Of a stretch of DNA of 12,991 bases, positions 7,085 through 12,991 are shown one piece after another. The DNA is from Deltaproteobacteria bacterium (GTDB taxonomy: Bacteria; Desulfobacterota; Desulfuromonadia; Geobacterales; Pseudopelobacteraceae). How positions within the stretch are numbered: position 1 is the first letter of the stretch; every line of letters begins with the position of its first letter. The notes beneath the pieces are model-generated. The model saw only the letters and a list, made by a program, of their open reading frames with translations, ran no database searches and was not told the origin of the DNA. The stretch covers positions 1 through 12,991 of the forward strand of contig JACRCG010000029.1 of assembly GCA_016219145.1 (NCBI GenBank), written 5' to 3'. Both the position numbers and the translations under genes were made by a program.

Positions 7085-8262
7085 TTTTCAGGCACTCCCA
7101 CAGACTGCATCATCGCCATTACTTCCTGGCAGGGGATCTGCTTTTCGCGGGCAATCCGGCGGCAATCATCGTATTCAGGCGTTACTCGCAGCAGTTCACC
7201 ACCACTGCCAAAAACCTGCTTGAACCGCACAGCGCCCAGCTCGGTGTCTTTTTCGACAATACGTCGCTGCATGGCAATCCGGTCGGCACGGTAGTGCCGC
7301 AACCCGATGGCGGATGTTTCGGTCAGCACAATCTCCGCCAATTGATTGAGCTGAGCGGGATGACACAGGAGCGAAAACAGCACCCCCGGCCGGTTCTTCT
7401 TCATCTGGATCGGGGTGAAGAACACATCCAGCGCCCCGGCTTCCAGCAGACGTTCCATGGCATATCCGAGTATCTCCGGCGTAGAGTCGTCAATGTTTGT
7501 TTCAATGATGACCACTTCATCGGCGCTGTCCACTTTTTCAGCACGTTTACCCAGAAACGCCCGCAGAATGTTCGGGCAATCTGGAAAATCCTTTCCTCCT
7601 GCGCCGCTGCCGACTTTCTCCAGCAGCATCGCTGGCTGCATTCCGACGCCGTCAGACAGCGCCGCAACAATTGCCGCGCCGGTCGGAGTAACCCGTTCGC
7701 CTGGCCCGCACTCACCATGCAGCGGCAGACCTTTCATAAGCTCTGCCGTGGCAGGAGCCGGCACCGGCAAACGGCCGTGGGCCGTCTCAACAAAGCCGCT
7801 CCCCAGCGGCAGCGCAGATACATGAATCTGATCCACCTGGAGATACTCCATACAAATAGCCGTCCCGACGATATCGACAATCGAATCAACCGCGCCGACT
7901 TCGTGGAAATGCACATCTTCAACAGCCACACCATGCACCTTGGCCTCGGCCTCAGCCAAGCGGCGGAATACAGATCTGGCCGTCACTTTCACCGGCTCGG
8001 CCAGACCGCTCCCGGCGATCATGGAATCGATATCAGCGTAATGCCGGTGGGTATGCTGGTCGTGCACAGCCACGTCGAACTTTAGCGCAGTCATGTGATG
8101 CCGCTCGGTTTTATTTGCGGATATTTCAAAAGAACCGGGCGGGAGTTCCAGTTTTAACAGCTCCGTACGCAGGTGTTCCAGCGGCACCCCCAGATCAAGC
8201 AGCGCTGCAACCGTCATGTCGCCGGATATTCCGGCATAGCAGTCGAGGTAGAGGATGTTCAT
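7081..8262 (-). CDS. larC: LarC, nickel insertion protein for the nickel-pincer cofactor
   Basis: LarC is the CTP-dependent cyclometallase that inserts nickel into the pyridinium dithiocarboxylate mononucleotide, making the cofactor of lactate racemase and relatives. The 393-residue protein begins with the family signature YLDCYAGISGDM (5-16). A His-rich segment HDQHTHRH (67-74) suits metal handling, followed by VHFHEVGAVDSIVDIVG (117-133), GRLPVPAPAT (163-172), TPTGAAI (192-198), and the C-terminal domain signature ETNIDDSTPEILGYAMERLL. Unlike Lactobacillus plantarum larC, which needs a ribosomal frameshift, this one is a single frame. It is joined by ATGA overlaps to the 60-residue ORF upstream and to cinA downstream. 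Its partner larB is about 870 bases upstream across the toxin-antitoxin pair. larE and a LarA-type enzyme are not in the window. Confidence 0.94.
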   Translation of the reverse strand: MNILYLDCYAGISGDMTVAALLDLGVPLEHLRTELLKLELPPGSFEISANKTERHHMTALKFDVAVHDQHTHRHYADIDSMIAGSGLAEPVKVTARSVFRRLAEAEAKVHGVAVEDVHFHEVGAVDSIVDIVGTAICMEYLQVDQIHVSALPLGSGFVETAHGRLPVPAPATAELMKGLPLHGECGPGERVTPTGAAIVAALSDGVGMQPAMLLEKVGSGAGGKDFPDCPNILRAFLGKRAEKVDSADEVVIIETNIDDSTPEILGYAMERLLEAGALDVFFTPIQMKKNRPGVLFSLLCHPAQLNQLAEIVLTETSAIGLRHYRADRIAMQRRIVEKDTELGAVRFKQVFGSGGELLRVTPEYDDCRRIAREKQIPCQEVMAMMQSVGVPEK

Positions 8263-8441
8263 AGTGGATTCTTCACAACTGTAAGGCCGGGTACGGCCTC
8301 AAAGTGGCTGTCGATAATGTCCTCATTTTCTGTAGCCTTCAACTCGGCATTTTCTTCCCGCACCCAGTCGTAATCAATGGCAACCTTACCCCGCAGAGCC
8401 AGAAGGTCTTCCAACTTTTTGCGTCGAACATCCTCATCCAT
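8259..8441 (-). CDS. Unknown 60-residue acidic protein coupled to larC
   Basis: I do not recognise this protein. The ATG at 8441 has GGAG eight bases upstream, which favours it over an in-frame ATG at 8471 that would overlap the toxin gene by 26 bases. The product is 60 residues with 15 acidic and 9 basic residues: a charged probably helical N-terminus (MDEDVRRKKLEDLLALRGKV), a central AIDYDWVREENAEL, an acidic stretch ENEDIID, and a hydrophobic end FEAVPGLTVVKNPL. No signal peptide, membrane segment, Cys or metal motif is visible. It starts 4 bases after the toxin stop and its stop overlaps the larC start as ATGA, so it is translated between the two. It might be a third part of the toxin-antitoxin unit or a small partner of LarC; neither is shown. 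Confidence 0.72.
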   Translation of the reverse strand: MDEDVRRKKLEDLLALRGKVAIDYDWVREENAELKATENEDIIDSHFEAVPGLTVVKNPL

Positions 8442-8445
8442 GACT

Positions 8446-8796
8446 TTATCTCCGAATATCAACAGCGGCAAGCAGCGCCTGCTCTACCAGAGTTAAAACA
8501 TCCGGGGGAAGTGCGCCAATTTTGTCTGTCAGTTTGGCACGGTCAAGGGTAGTGATCTGGTGGCAAACAGCGCAGCTTCGACTTGGCAGCCCTTCTGTAC
8601 CAGCGCTTAATGCAACCACGGTCGGTCCTCGCCGTGCCTGTGCCACCGAGGTGGAGACCGGAACCACTATGATGGAACGCCAGCCGGGAGTCTTATTGAA
8701 AGCATCATGGGAAAGGATTATGACCGGACGGCGGCCACTCTGCTCGGAACCTGAACGGGGCGAAAGCGTGGCCCAATAAACTTCACCCCGCTTCAT
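8446..8796 (-). CDS. PemK/MazF-type toxin endoribonuclease
   Basis: A 116-residue type II toxin of the PemK/MazF family, which cleaves mRNA at short sequence motifs and stops growth when freed from its antitoxin. Family features seen are RGEVYWATLSP (3-13), the conserved loop GSEQSGRRPVIILS (16-29) with the basic residue expected at the active site, DAFNKTPGWRSIIVVPVSTS (31-50) and the C-terminal SRSCAVCHQITTLDRAKL (72-89) with DKIGALP. All key blocks are present and the length is normal, so the toxin looks intact. Its ATG overlaps the antitoxin stop as ATGA, the usual antitoxin-first coupling. The cellular target cannot be read from the sequence. Confidence 0.92.
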   Translation of the reverse strand: MKRGEVYWATLSPRSGSEQSGRRPVIILSHDAFNKTPGWRSIIVVPVSTSVAQARRGPTVVALSAGTEGLPSRSCAVCHQITTLDRAKLTDKIGALPPDVLTLVEQALLAAVDIRR

Positions 8797-9062
8797 GGTT
8801 TCTGCTCGCTATCTATCAGATGTTCCACTCCTGTAACTTCCAGTTGCTCGTCCAGATCATCGCTGGTTCCCGCCGTCTCTGCGGCATAACGGGCAATCTC
8901 TTCATGCAAGGCCAGTTTTTCCTGCTCTTCAAGCCAGTATTCCACCGCCTGCTTCACCAACTGCGTGGCTGGTTTGTGTTGACGTTCTGACTCTGATCTG
9001 AGGCGGCTGTACACACCAGATGGCAAAGGAACATGGAAATTATGAGCTACTGCTGTTTTCAT
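8793..9062 (-). CDS. Ribbon-helix-helix antitoxin for the PemK/MazF toxin
   Basis: This 89-residue protein sits directly before the toxin and overlaps it as ATGA, the position and coupling of a type II antitoxin. Residues about 8-50 have the ribbon-helix-helix (CopG/Arc-type) pattern: a strand HNFHVPLP, helix A SGVYSRLRSESERQHK, then the turn and helix B PATQLVKQAVEYWLEEQEK. The C-terminal part is strongly acidic (TSDDLDEQLEV, HLIDSEQ), as expected for the flexible arm that wraps the toxin. The N-terminal domain should dimerise, bind the operator at its own promoter and repress the operon, more tightly with toxin. A good Shine-Dalgarno (AGGAGG) lies six bases before the ATG, inside the operator repeats. 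Confidence 0.88.
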   Translation of the reverse strand: MKTAVAHNFHVPLPSGVYSRLRSESERQHKPATQLVKQAVEYWLEEQEKLALHEEIARYAAETAGTSDDLDEQLEVTGVEHLIDSEQKP

Positions 9063-9090
9063 GGCATACCTCCTGCCATATATTATGCCA
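9062..9090. repeat. Operator-like inverted repeats at the antitoxin start
   Basis: TGGCATA (9062-9068) and TATGCCA (9084-9090) are a perfect 7-base inverted pair. A further TGCCA (9074-9078) lies exactly midway, so three TGGCA/TGCCA half-sites are spaced 12 bases apart. They overlap the inferred -10 box and the antitoxin ribosome site and start codon. Spaced half-sites are typical of ribbon-helix-helix autoregulation. In RNA the outer pair could also form a hairpin with the Shine-Dalgarno in its loop. The role is inferred. Confidence 0.6.
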
Positions 9091-9108
9091 CATTATCGTG
9101 ACATGCAA
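9080..9108 (-). promoter_or_regulatory. Probable sigma-70 promoter of the toxin-antitoxin operon
   Basis: On the minus strand a -35 box TTGCAT (9103-9108) and a -10 box TAATAT (9080-9085) are separated by 17 bases, in the 69-base gap between larB and the antitoxin gene. The -10 lies within the operator-like repeats. Since no terminator is seen before recA, this promoter may also supply the 60-residue ORF, larC and cinA. Confidence 0.5.
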
Positions 9109-9131
9109 TGTTTAAGAAACAATTATTTTTT

Positions 9132-9881
9132 TCATACCCGATTGATCAAACTGGCGGCACTGGCCGCGCCGAAACCGTTATCGATGTTGACGACCGTCAC
9201 CCCGGCCGCACAGGAGTTGAGCATCCCCAAAAGCGCCGCAATGCCGCCGAACGATGCGCCGTAACCGACCGAGGTCGGCACGGCAATCACCGGTTTGTCC
9301 ACCAGTCCGCCCACTACCGACGGAAGCGCTCCCTCCATGCCGGCCACAACGATGATGACGGAGGCGGCCGCCAACTGTTCCCCTCTGGCCAATAAGCGAT
9401 GGATGCCGGCAACGCCCACGTCGTACAAATGCTCGACCTGGTTGCCCAGAAAGCGGGCTGTCACCAGTGCCTCTGATGCAACCGGGATATCGGATGTGCC
9501 GGCTGATATAACCAGTATGGTTCCCTTGCCGCGCCTTTCAACCGGCTGCTGCTCCAGTGTCAGACAGCGAGCTTCGGCATGATATGAAGAATCCGGAAAA
9601 ACAGACAGAATGTGGCTGGCCTTTTCACCGTCCAGCCTTGTTACCAGAACGTTGCTTCCTTTGTCGGACATGGCGGTGATGATCGCAACGACCTGTTCGA
9701 CTGTCTTGCCTTCACCGAAGATCACTTCCGGCATTCCCTGGCGCAACTGGCGGTGATGATCGATCTGGGCGCAGCCGATATCCTGATATGGCAGCTGTTT
9801 AAGACGTTTTACCGCATCATCTACGGAAATCGCCCCGTTCTTGACGGAATCGAGCAGATTAATCAGGTTTTCGGCGTTCAT
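9132..9881 (-). CDS. larB: LarB, carboxylase/hydrolase starting nickel-pincer cofactor synthesis
   Basis: LarB carboxylates nicotinic acid adenine dinucleotide and releases AMP to give pyridinium-3,5-biscarboxylate mononucleotide, the first step to the nickel-pincer cofactor. The 249-residue protein has a helical N-terminus (about 1-50) and a C-terminal domain like PurE-type AIR carboxylases: TILVISAGTSDIPVASEA (121-138), YDVGVAGIHRLL (153-164), VVAGMEGALPSVVGGL (178-193), VPTSVGYGASFGG (201-213) and LNSCAAGVTVVNIDNGFGAA (221-240). Cys224 in the last block probably matches the nucleophilic Cys described for LarB. All blocks are intact. An AGAGGA lies upstream of the ATG. It is parted from larC by the toxin-antitoxin pair and the 60-residue ORF, where larB and larC would often be neighbours. 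Confidence 0.94.
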   Translation of the reverse strand: MNAENLINLLDSVKNGAISVDDAVKRLKQLPYQDIGCAQIDHHRQLRQGMPEVIFGEGKTVEQVVAIITAMSDKGSNVLVTRLDGEKASHILSVFPDSSYHAEARCLTLEQQPVERRGKGTILVISAGTSDIPVASEALVTARFLGNQVEHLYDVGVAGIHRLLARGEQLAAASVIIVVAGMEGALPSVVGGLVDKPVIAVPTSVGYGASFGGIAALLGMLNSCAAGVTVVNIDNGFGAASAASLINRV

Positions 9882-9916
9882 GGCATATCCTCTTCCCGCG
9901 TTACTTCAAACCGTAT

Positions 9917-9944
9917 TTTATACCACGCCCGGCGCTGTTTTCCA
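9917..9944 (-). promoter_or_regulatory. Possible larB promoter with extended -10
   Basis: On the minus strand TGGTATAAA gives a TATAAA -10 box (9917-9922) with the upstream TG of an extended -10. A weak -35 (TGGAAA, 9939-9944) lies 16 bases upstream. It is placed about 35 bases before the larB start. The gap to leuC (9882-10055, 174 bases) must also hold the divergent leuC promoter, for which I see only poor candidates such as TGATAC at about 10011. Confidence 0.4.
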
Positions 9945-10055
9945 CCCAAAATACTGATACATCTCGGATCATCAAAAAAAAGTTCACCGGTTTACTTTAT
10001 AACAGGACTTATGATACACGTCTTGAATCCTGAATTTAATGTGAGGTTAGAAAAT

Positions 10056-11339
10056 ATGGGCAAAACAACCGCCGAAAAGATATTTGAGGCACACCTGGTA
10101 GATGAGCCGTTTCCCGGCACAAAGGTCCTCCGGCTGGACGCCGTGCTCTGTCACGAAATCACCACCCCGATCGCTATAGATGACCTGATCCGGCGCGACA
10201 AGGACCGCGTCTTTGATCCCGCCAGAATCAAGGCCGTTATCGACCATGTCACCCCCAGCAAGGACACGAAAACCGCCACACAGGCCAAGATTCTGCGCGA
10301 CTGGGCCAGGCGTCACGCCATCCGGGATTTCTTCGATATCGGAGCAAACGGCGTCTGTCACGCCCTTTTTCCGGAGCAGGGCTTTATCAGGCCTGGTTAC
10401 ACCGTCATCATGGGGGATTCGCATACCTGCACTCATGGCGCTTTCGGAGCCTTTGCCGCCGGCATCGGCACGACCGATCTGGAGGTTGGAATCCTGAAGG
10501 GCGTCTGTGCCTTCCGCCAACCCAGGACGATAAAATTCAATGTCAACGGCACACTCCCCAAGGGCGTTTACGCCAAAGATGTAATCCTGCATATCATTGG
10601 CAAGATCGGTGTTAACGGCGCTACCGACCGGGTAATGGAATTCCACGGTTCCACCATCGACGCCATGTCGATGGAATCCCGCATGACACTCTGCAATATG
10701 GCCATCGAGGCGGGCGGGACATCCGGTATCTGCATGCCGGATATGACCACCGTTGAATATCTGTGGCCCTTTATCAGCACCGAATTTGCCAGCAGGGAAG
10801 CGGCGCTGGCAGATTATTCGCAATGGTGTGCCGACCCGGACGCCGAGTACGATCAGACCATCGAAATCGATGTTACAACGCTGCAGCCGGTCGTTACCTT
10901 CGGCTACAAACCGGATCAGAGCAAATTTGTCAGCGAGATGCCTGATTCACCGCTGGACCAGGTTTACCTCGGTTCCTGCACCAACGGACGCCTGGAGGAC
11001 CTGCGAATTGCCGCCGGGATCTTGAAAGGGCGCAAGCTGGCTCCCAACGTTCGGGGCATTCTTTCACCGGCCACACCCAAAATTCAACAGCAGGCCATGC
11101 GTGAAGGGCTGATCGACATTTTCATGGAGGCCGGTTTCTGCGTAACCAACCCGACCTGCGGGGCTTGTCTGGGAATGAGCAACGGCGTACTGGCCGAAGG
11201 CGAGGTCTGCGCCTCGACCACCAACCGCAACTTCATGGGGCGGATGGGCAAAGGGGGCATGGTGCACCTGATGTCACCGGCCACGGCGGCGGCCAGTGCG
11301 ATAGAGGGCAAGATCGCCGATCCAAGGAAATACCTGTAA
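10056..11339 (+). CDS. leuC: 3-isopropylmalate dehydratase large subunit (LeuC)
   Basis: The large subunit of the [4Fe-4S] isomerase that interconverts 2- and 3-isopropylmalate in leucine synthesis; enzymes of this subtype may also act on citramalate in isoleucine synthesis. The ATG at 10056 has GAGG nine bases upstream and gives 427 residues, the length of the shorter, archaeal-like LeuC/homoaconitase branch. Seen are HEITTPIAIDDL (33-44), IMGDSHTCTHGAFGAFAAGIGTTD (118-141, listed by position for the core GDSHTCTHG), the cluster ligands Cys308 in YLGSCTNGR and Cys368/Cys371 in TCGACLG, and TTNRNFMGRMG (388-398). All three cluster cysteines are present. The same frame is open far upstream, with an in-frame ATG at 10011, but that shadows larB and lacks the family's start. 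It pairs with leuD downstream across 179 bases. Substrate is inferred by family. Confidence 0.9.
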   Translation: MGKTTAEKIFEAHLVDEPFPGTKVLRLDAVLCHEITTPIAIDDLIRRDKDRVFDPARIKAVIDHVTPSKDTKTATQAKILRDWARRHAIRDFFDIGANGVCHALFPEQGFIRPGYTVIMGDSHTCTHGAFGAFAAGIGTTDLEVGILKGVCAFRQPRTIKFNVNGTLPKGVYAKDVILHIIGKIGVNGATDRVMEFHGSTIDAMSMESRMTLCNMAIEAGGTSGICMPDMTTVEYLWPFISTEFASREAALADYSQWCADPDAEYDQTIEIDVTTLQPVVTFGYKPDQSKFVSEMPDSPLDQVYLGSCTNGRLEDLRIAAGILKGRKLAPNVRGILSPATPKIQQQAMREGLIDIFMEAGFCVTNPTCGACLGMSNGVLAEGEVCASTTNRNFMGRMGKGGMVHLMSPATAAASAIEGKIADPRKYL

Positions 11340-11348
11340 TATTTTTGG

Positions 11349-11477
11349 AAACACAGAGCAACTGAGCAACAGAGAGAGAAGCTATCTAATTCATGTAAAG
11401 ATATTTCCAATAAGCTTGTATCTGTCTTTTTGCATATTTGTTTTGTTTTTCCTCAGTTGCTCCGTTGCTCTGTGTTT
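11349..11477. repeat. Palindromic element between leuC and leuD
   Basis: A 22-base arm at 11349-11370 is matched by its reverse complement at 11456-11477 with one mismatch, around an 85-base AT-rich core (11371-11455). Each arm itself holds a tandem unit about 8 bases long (GAGCAAC T GAGCAAC on the left; GTTGCTC C GTTGCTC on the right). The remaining parts of the gap (11340-11348 and 11478-11518) hold only the leuD leader, with AAGGAG at 11506-11511. The structure resembles a REP-type or miniature mobile element; in RNA it would make a very stable stem between the two cistrons. No target-site duplication is evident. Confidence 0.75.
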
Positions 11478-11518
11478 TAACTTTGTTTTGATTTATCAAC
11501 TTCAAAAGGAGTACCCAT

Positions 11519-12046
11519 ATGAAAACATTCGGAGGACCGGTCCTCTTTCTTGACCGCAGTGACATCAACACCGACGAAATCATCCCGGCCAAGTACCTGA
11601 CCGAAATCACCAAGGAAGACCTGAAACCCTATATTCTGGAAGACCTGAAACTGCCCGGCTTCGACCCGAGCAGCCCCAAAACGAAAAATGCCCGTGTGAT
11701 CGTCTCCCGGGCCAATTTCGGTTGCGGTTCGTCGCGCGAACATGCCCCCTGGGTTTTCGAGGTCAACGGCATCACCGCCGTAATCGCCGAATCCTTTGCC
11801 CGCATCTTCCGCCAGAACATGTTCAACTGCGGCATGGCCGCCATCGAGCTGCCCAAGGCAGATCTGGACCTGATCTTTTCCCATGCCGAAGATACGGACG
11901 CCTCCATGAGCATCGATATAGCTGCCGGTACATTGACCATGAGCGGCGGCGGGAACCAGAAAAGTTTCAGCTTCGAAATCACCCCCTTTGACAAGGCGCT
12001 GGTGTTAGCCGGCGGCTGGGTTGACTACGCAGATCAGAATTACTGA
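11519..12046 (+). CDS. leuD: 3-isopropylmalate dehydratase small subunit (LeuD)
   Basis: The small (swivelling) subunit that completes the isomerase active site with LeuC. The 175-residue protein shows DRSDINTDEIIPAKYL (12-27), the aconitase-family substrate loop NFGCGSSREHAPW (66-78), ESFARIFRQNMFNCG (91-105) and the closing VLAGGWVDY. It belongs to the shorter subunit type paired with archaeal-like LeuC. The segment after PAKYL (TEITKEDLKPYI), which carries substrate specificity in this family, is not the most common isopropylmalate form, so related substrates (citramalate, dimethylmalate or homoaconitate type) remain possible. The ATG has AAGGAG seven bases upstream. It follows leuC after the palindromic element and is ended by the hairpin terminator at 12061. 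Confidence 0.88.
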   Translation: MKTFGGPVLFLDRSDINTDEIIPAKYLTEITKEDLKPYILEDLKLPGFDPSSPKTKNARVIVSRANFGCGSSREHAPWVFEVNGITAVIAESFARIFRQNMFNCGMAAIELPKADLDLIFSHAEDTDASMSIDIAAGTLTMSGGGNQKSFSFEITPFDKALVLAGGWVDYADQNY

Positions 12047-12060
12047 CACTCAGCACATAT

Positions 12061-12092
12061 AAAAAAAAGCCCCGTTCTCCGGGGCTTTTTTT
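12061..12092. terminator. Bidirectional intrinsic terminator between leuD and DUF3187 gene
   Basis: A stem GCCCCG (12069-12074) / CGGGGC (12080-12085) with the loop TTCTC is flanked by eight A's on the left and seven T's on the right. Read in either direction it is a GC stem followed by a T-run. It lies 14 bases after the leuD stop and 3 bases after the stop of the convergent minus-strand gene, so it should end both transcripts. Confidence 0.93.
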
Positions 12093-12095
12093 ATT

Positions 12096-12991
12096 TCAGA
12101 ACCTCTTGCTCAATCCCAGATGAAAACTCACATCCGGCGCAGTGGCTACCGCAATATCCTCGGAGACACCGATATCGAGCAGATATTCACCCGGAAGCTT
12201 GATGGCTCCCCCGGAAATCAGCATCATGGAACTTTTAGACAGCTCGGTAAGAGAACTCCCGTGATACAGAGGCGTATTGCTGTTAAGCTGAACTTTGAAT
12301 GATATCCAGGAAGCCGGTCCCCAGCCGAGTCCGAGTGTACCGACTCCGGCAACCGGGTTATGCTGATCACGCAGAACATCACTGCCGGACATGGCCAGTG
12401 CGCCAAGGGAGCCGTACACGCCCAGAGAGCCCCACTCGCTGTAGTTAATCATGCTGCCGCACAGCTGCAGCACAAAGTCTGTGCTGCCGCTACCGCGCAG
12501 ATAGGAGCTGTCGCCGCTGGGAAGCTTGATCGACCCCTTCAGCGCCAGCCTGTCATGGCGCCCGGCCTCACTGACATCATACAGGCTTAATCCTCCGGTC
12601 AGAGCGATATCACCAATCCCTGCCGCGCCCCTGTCCATCAACAATTTCGGGGCGCCATCCTTGCGATAGCTATAGAGCAGACGATTCCGGGGGGCGCTGT
12701 CCCGGCCGCCCTGCGGCAGCCCGAAGGCGTTGTGCCAATCGACTACGAAACTGTCCAGAAAACCGCCGCCCTGTACAATAAAAGGAATTTCGATACCCGC
12801 CTCCCAGCCGGAAGAAACACCGTAGCGCGCCGAGAAGGCAACGCGATAGGCCTCGCCATCCAGCGTCAGCAGTTCCCGCGTGTTTTTGTTGACGGTATAA
12901 TTACTGGAGAGATCCTGGTTCAGGGCGATCCGAAATTTTCCGGGAGGGACAATGTCGGAGCCGCTGTCATGCGGCAGACCGAAGATCTGAA
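12096..12991 (-). CDS. DUF3187-like outer-membrane beta-barrel protein (N-terminus outside window)
   Basis: The minus-strand frame is open from the right edge to a TGA at 12096, giving about 298 residues; the true start and signal peptide lie beyond the window. The apparent start at 12644 is only an internal TTG. The sequence resembles the DUF3187 family: FGLPHDSG near the edge, LDGEAYRVAFSARYGV, GWEAGIEIPFIVQGGGFLDSFV, WHNAFGLPQGGRD and ALKGSIKLPSGDSSYLRG. It continues as alternating aromatic and polar strands rich in Gly and Ser, and ends in a C-terminal phenylalanine (LGLSKRF), the signal recognised by the BAM complex. It is therefore probably an outer-membrane barrel. The family has no well-established function that I know. 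It converges on leuD and shares its terminator. Confidence 0.78.
   Translation of the reverse strand, partial: QIFGLPHDSGSDIVPPGKFRIALNQDLSSNYTVNKNTRELLTLDGEAYRVAFSARYGVSSGWEAGIEIPFIVQGGGFLDSFVVDWHNAFGLPQGGRDSAPRNRLLYSYRKDGAPKLLMDRGAAGIGDIALTGGLSLYDVSEAGRHDRLALKGSIKLPSGDSSYLRGSGSTDFVLQLCGSMINYSEWGSLGVYGSLGALAMSGSDVLRDQHNPVAGVGTLGLGWGPASWISFKVQLNSNTPLYHGSSLTELSKSSMMLISGGAIKLPGEYLLDIGVSEDIAVATAPDVSFHLGLSKRF

Noticed and set aside
7072..8085. 337-residue plus-strand open frame opposite larC
   Set aside because: Antisense shadow; composition rich in His, Arg and Gln, no recognisable domain, and larC is certain.
9612..10055. Upstream in-frame extension of leuC
   Set aside because: The frame overlaps larB on the other strand; the LeuC family begins near the ATG at 10056, which has its own ribosome site. 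The ATG at 10011 is possible but less likely.
9961..10055. leuC leader as an attenuator or T-box
   Set aside because: No run of leucine codons, no terminator hairpin and no T-box motif could be seen.
10047..10823. 258-residue minus-strand open frame opposite leuC
   Set aside because: Antisense shadow of a clearly conserved gene; no family features.
1..12991. CRISPR arrays, tRNA or rRNA genes, and insertion sequence ends
   Set aside because: No regularly spaced direct repeats, no tRNA-like cloverleaf and no transposase frame were found on either strand by eye.

Overview
The window (12,991 bases, moderate-to-high GC) looks like chromosome of a Gram-negative, Geobacter-like deltaproteobacterium (Desulfuromonadota). 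This is an inference from the recA-pilT-recX arrangement, the larB/larC genes, the two-subunit aconitase-family LeuC/LeuD pair and a DUF3187-type outer-membrane protein. No 16S rRNA or other decisive marker is present.

Positions 1-9881 are all on the minus strand, so transcription runs from high to low coordinates. In that order they hold: larB; an inserted ribbon-helix-helix antitoxin / PemK-MazF toxin pair with its own promoter and operator-like repeats; an unrecognised 60-residue acidic protein; larC; cinA, split into two reading frames; recA; pilT; recX; a FlgT/CsgG-like exported protein; and a CsgG-domain lipoprotein with TPR-like repeats that runs off the left edge. From the antitoxin to the second half of cinA nearly every junction is a 4-base ATGA stop/start overlap, so a toxin-antitoxin promoter may drive nickel-pincer cofactor and cinA genes.

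Positions 10056-12046 are on the plus strand: leuC and leuD, a two-subunit isopropylmalate isomerase, separated by a 179-base gap that holds an almost perfect 22-base inverted repeat around an AT-rich core. A bidirectional terminator (about 12061-12092) ends leuD and also the convergent minus-strand gene, which encodes the C-terminal part of a DUF3187-type outer-membrane protein and runs off the right edge.

Functional blocks: nickel-pincer nucleotide cofactor synthesis (larB, larC; larA and larE not seen), NMN/damage-related CinA, recombination (recA, recX), type IV pilus retraction (pilT), cell-envelope proteins (the CsgG-fold pair, DUF3187), leucine/isoleucine synthesis (leuCD), and one type II toxin-antitoxin module. 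The observations most worth following are the single-base frame break in cinA, the toxin-antitoxin pair and 60-residue protein wedged into the lar genes, the palindromic element between leuC and leuD, and the CsgG-fold pair. No gap without a gene exceeds 300 bases.
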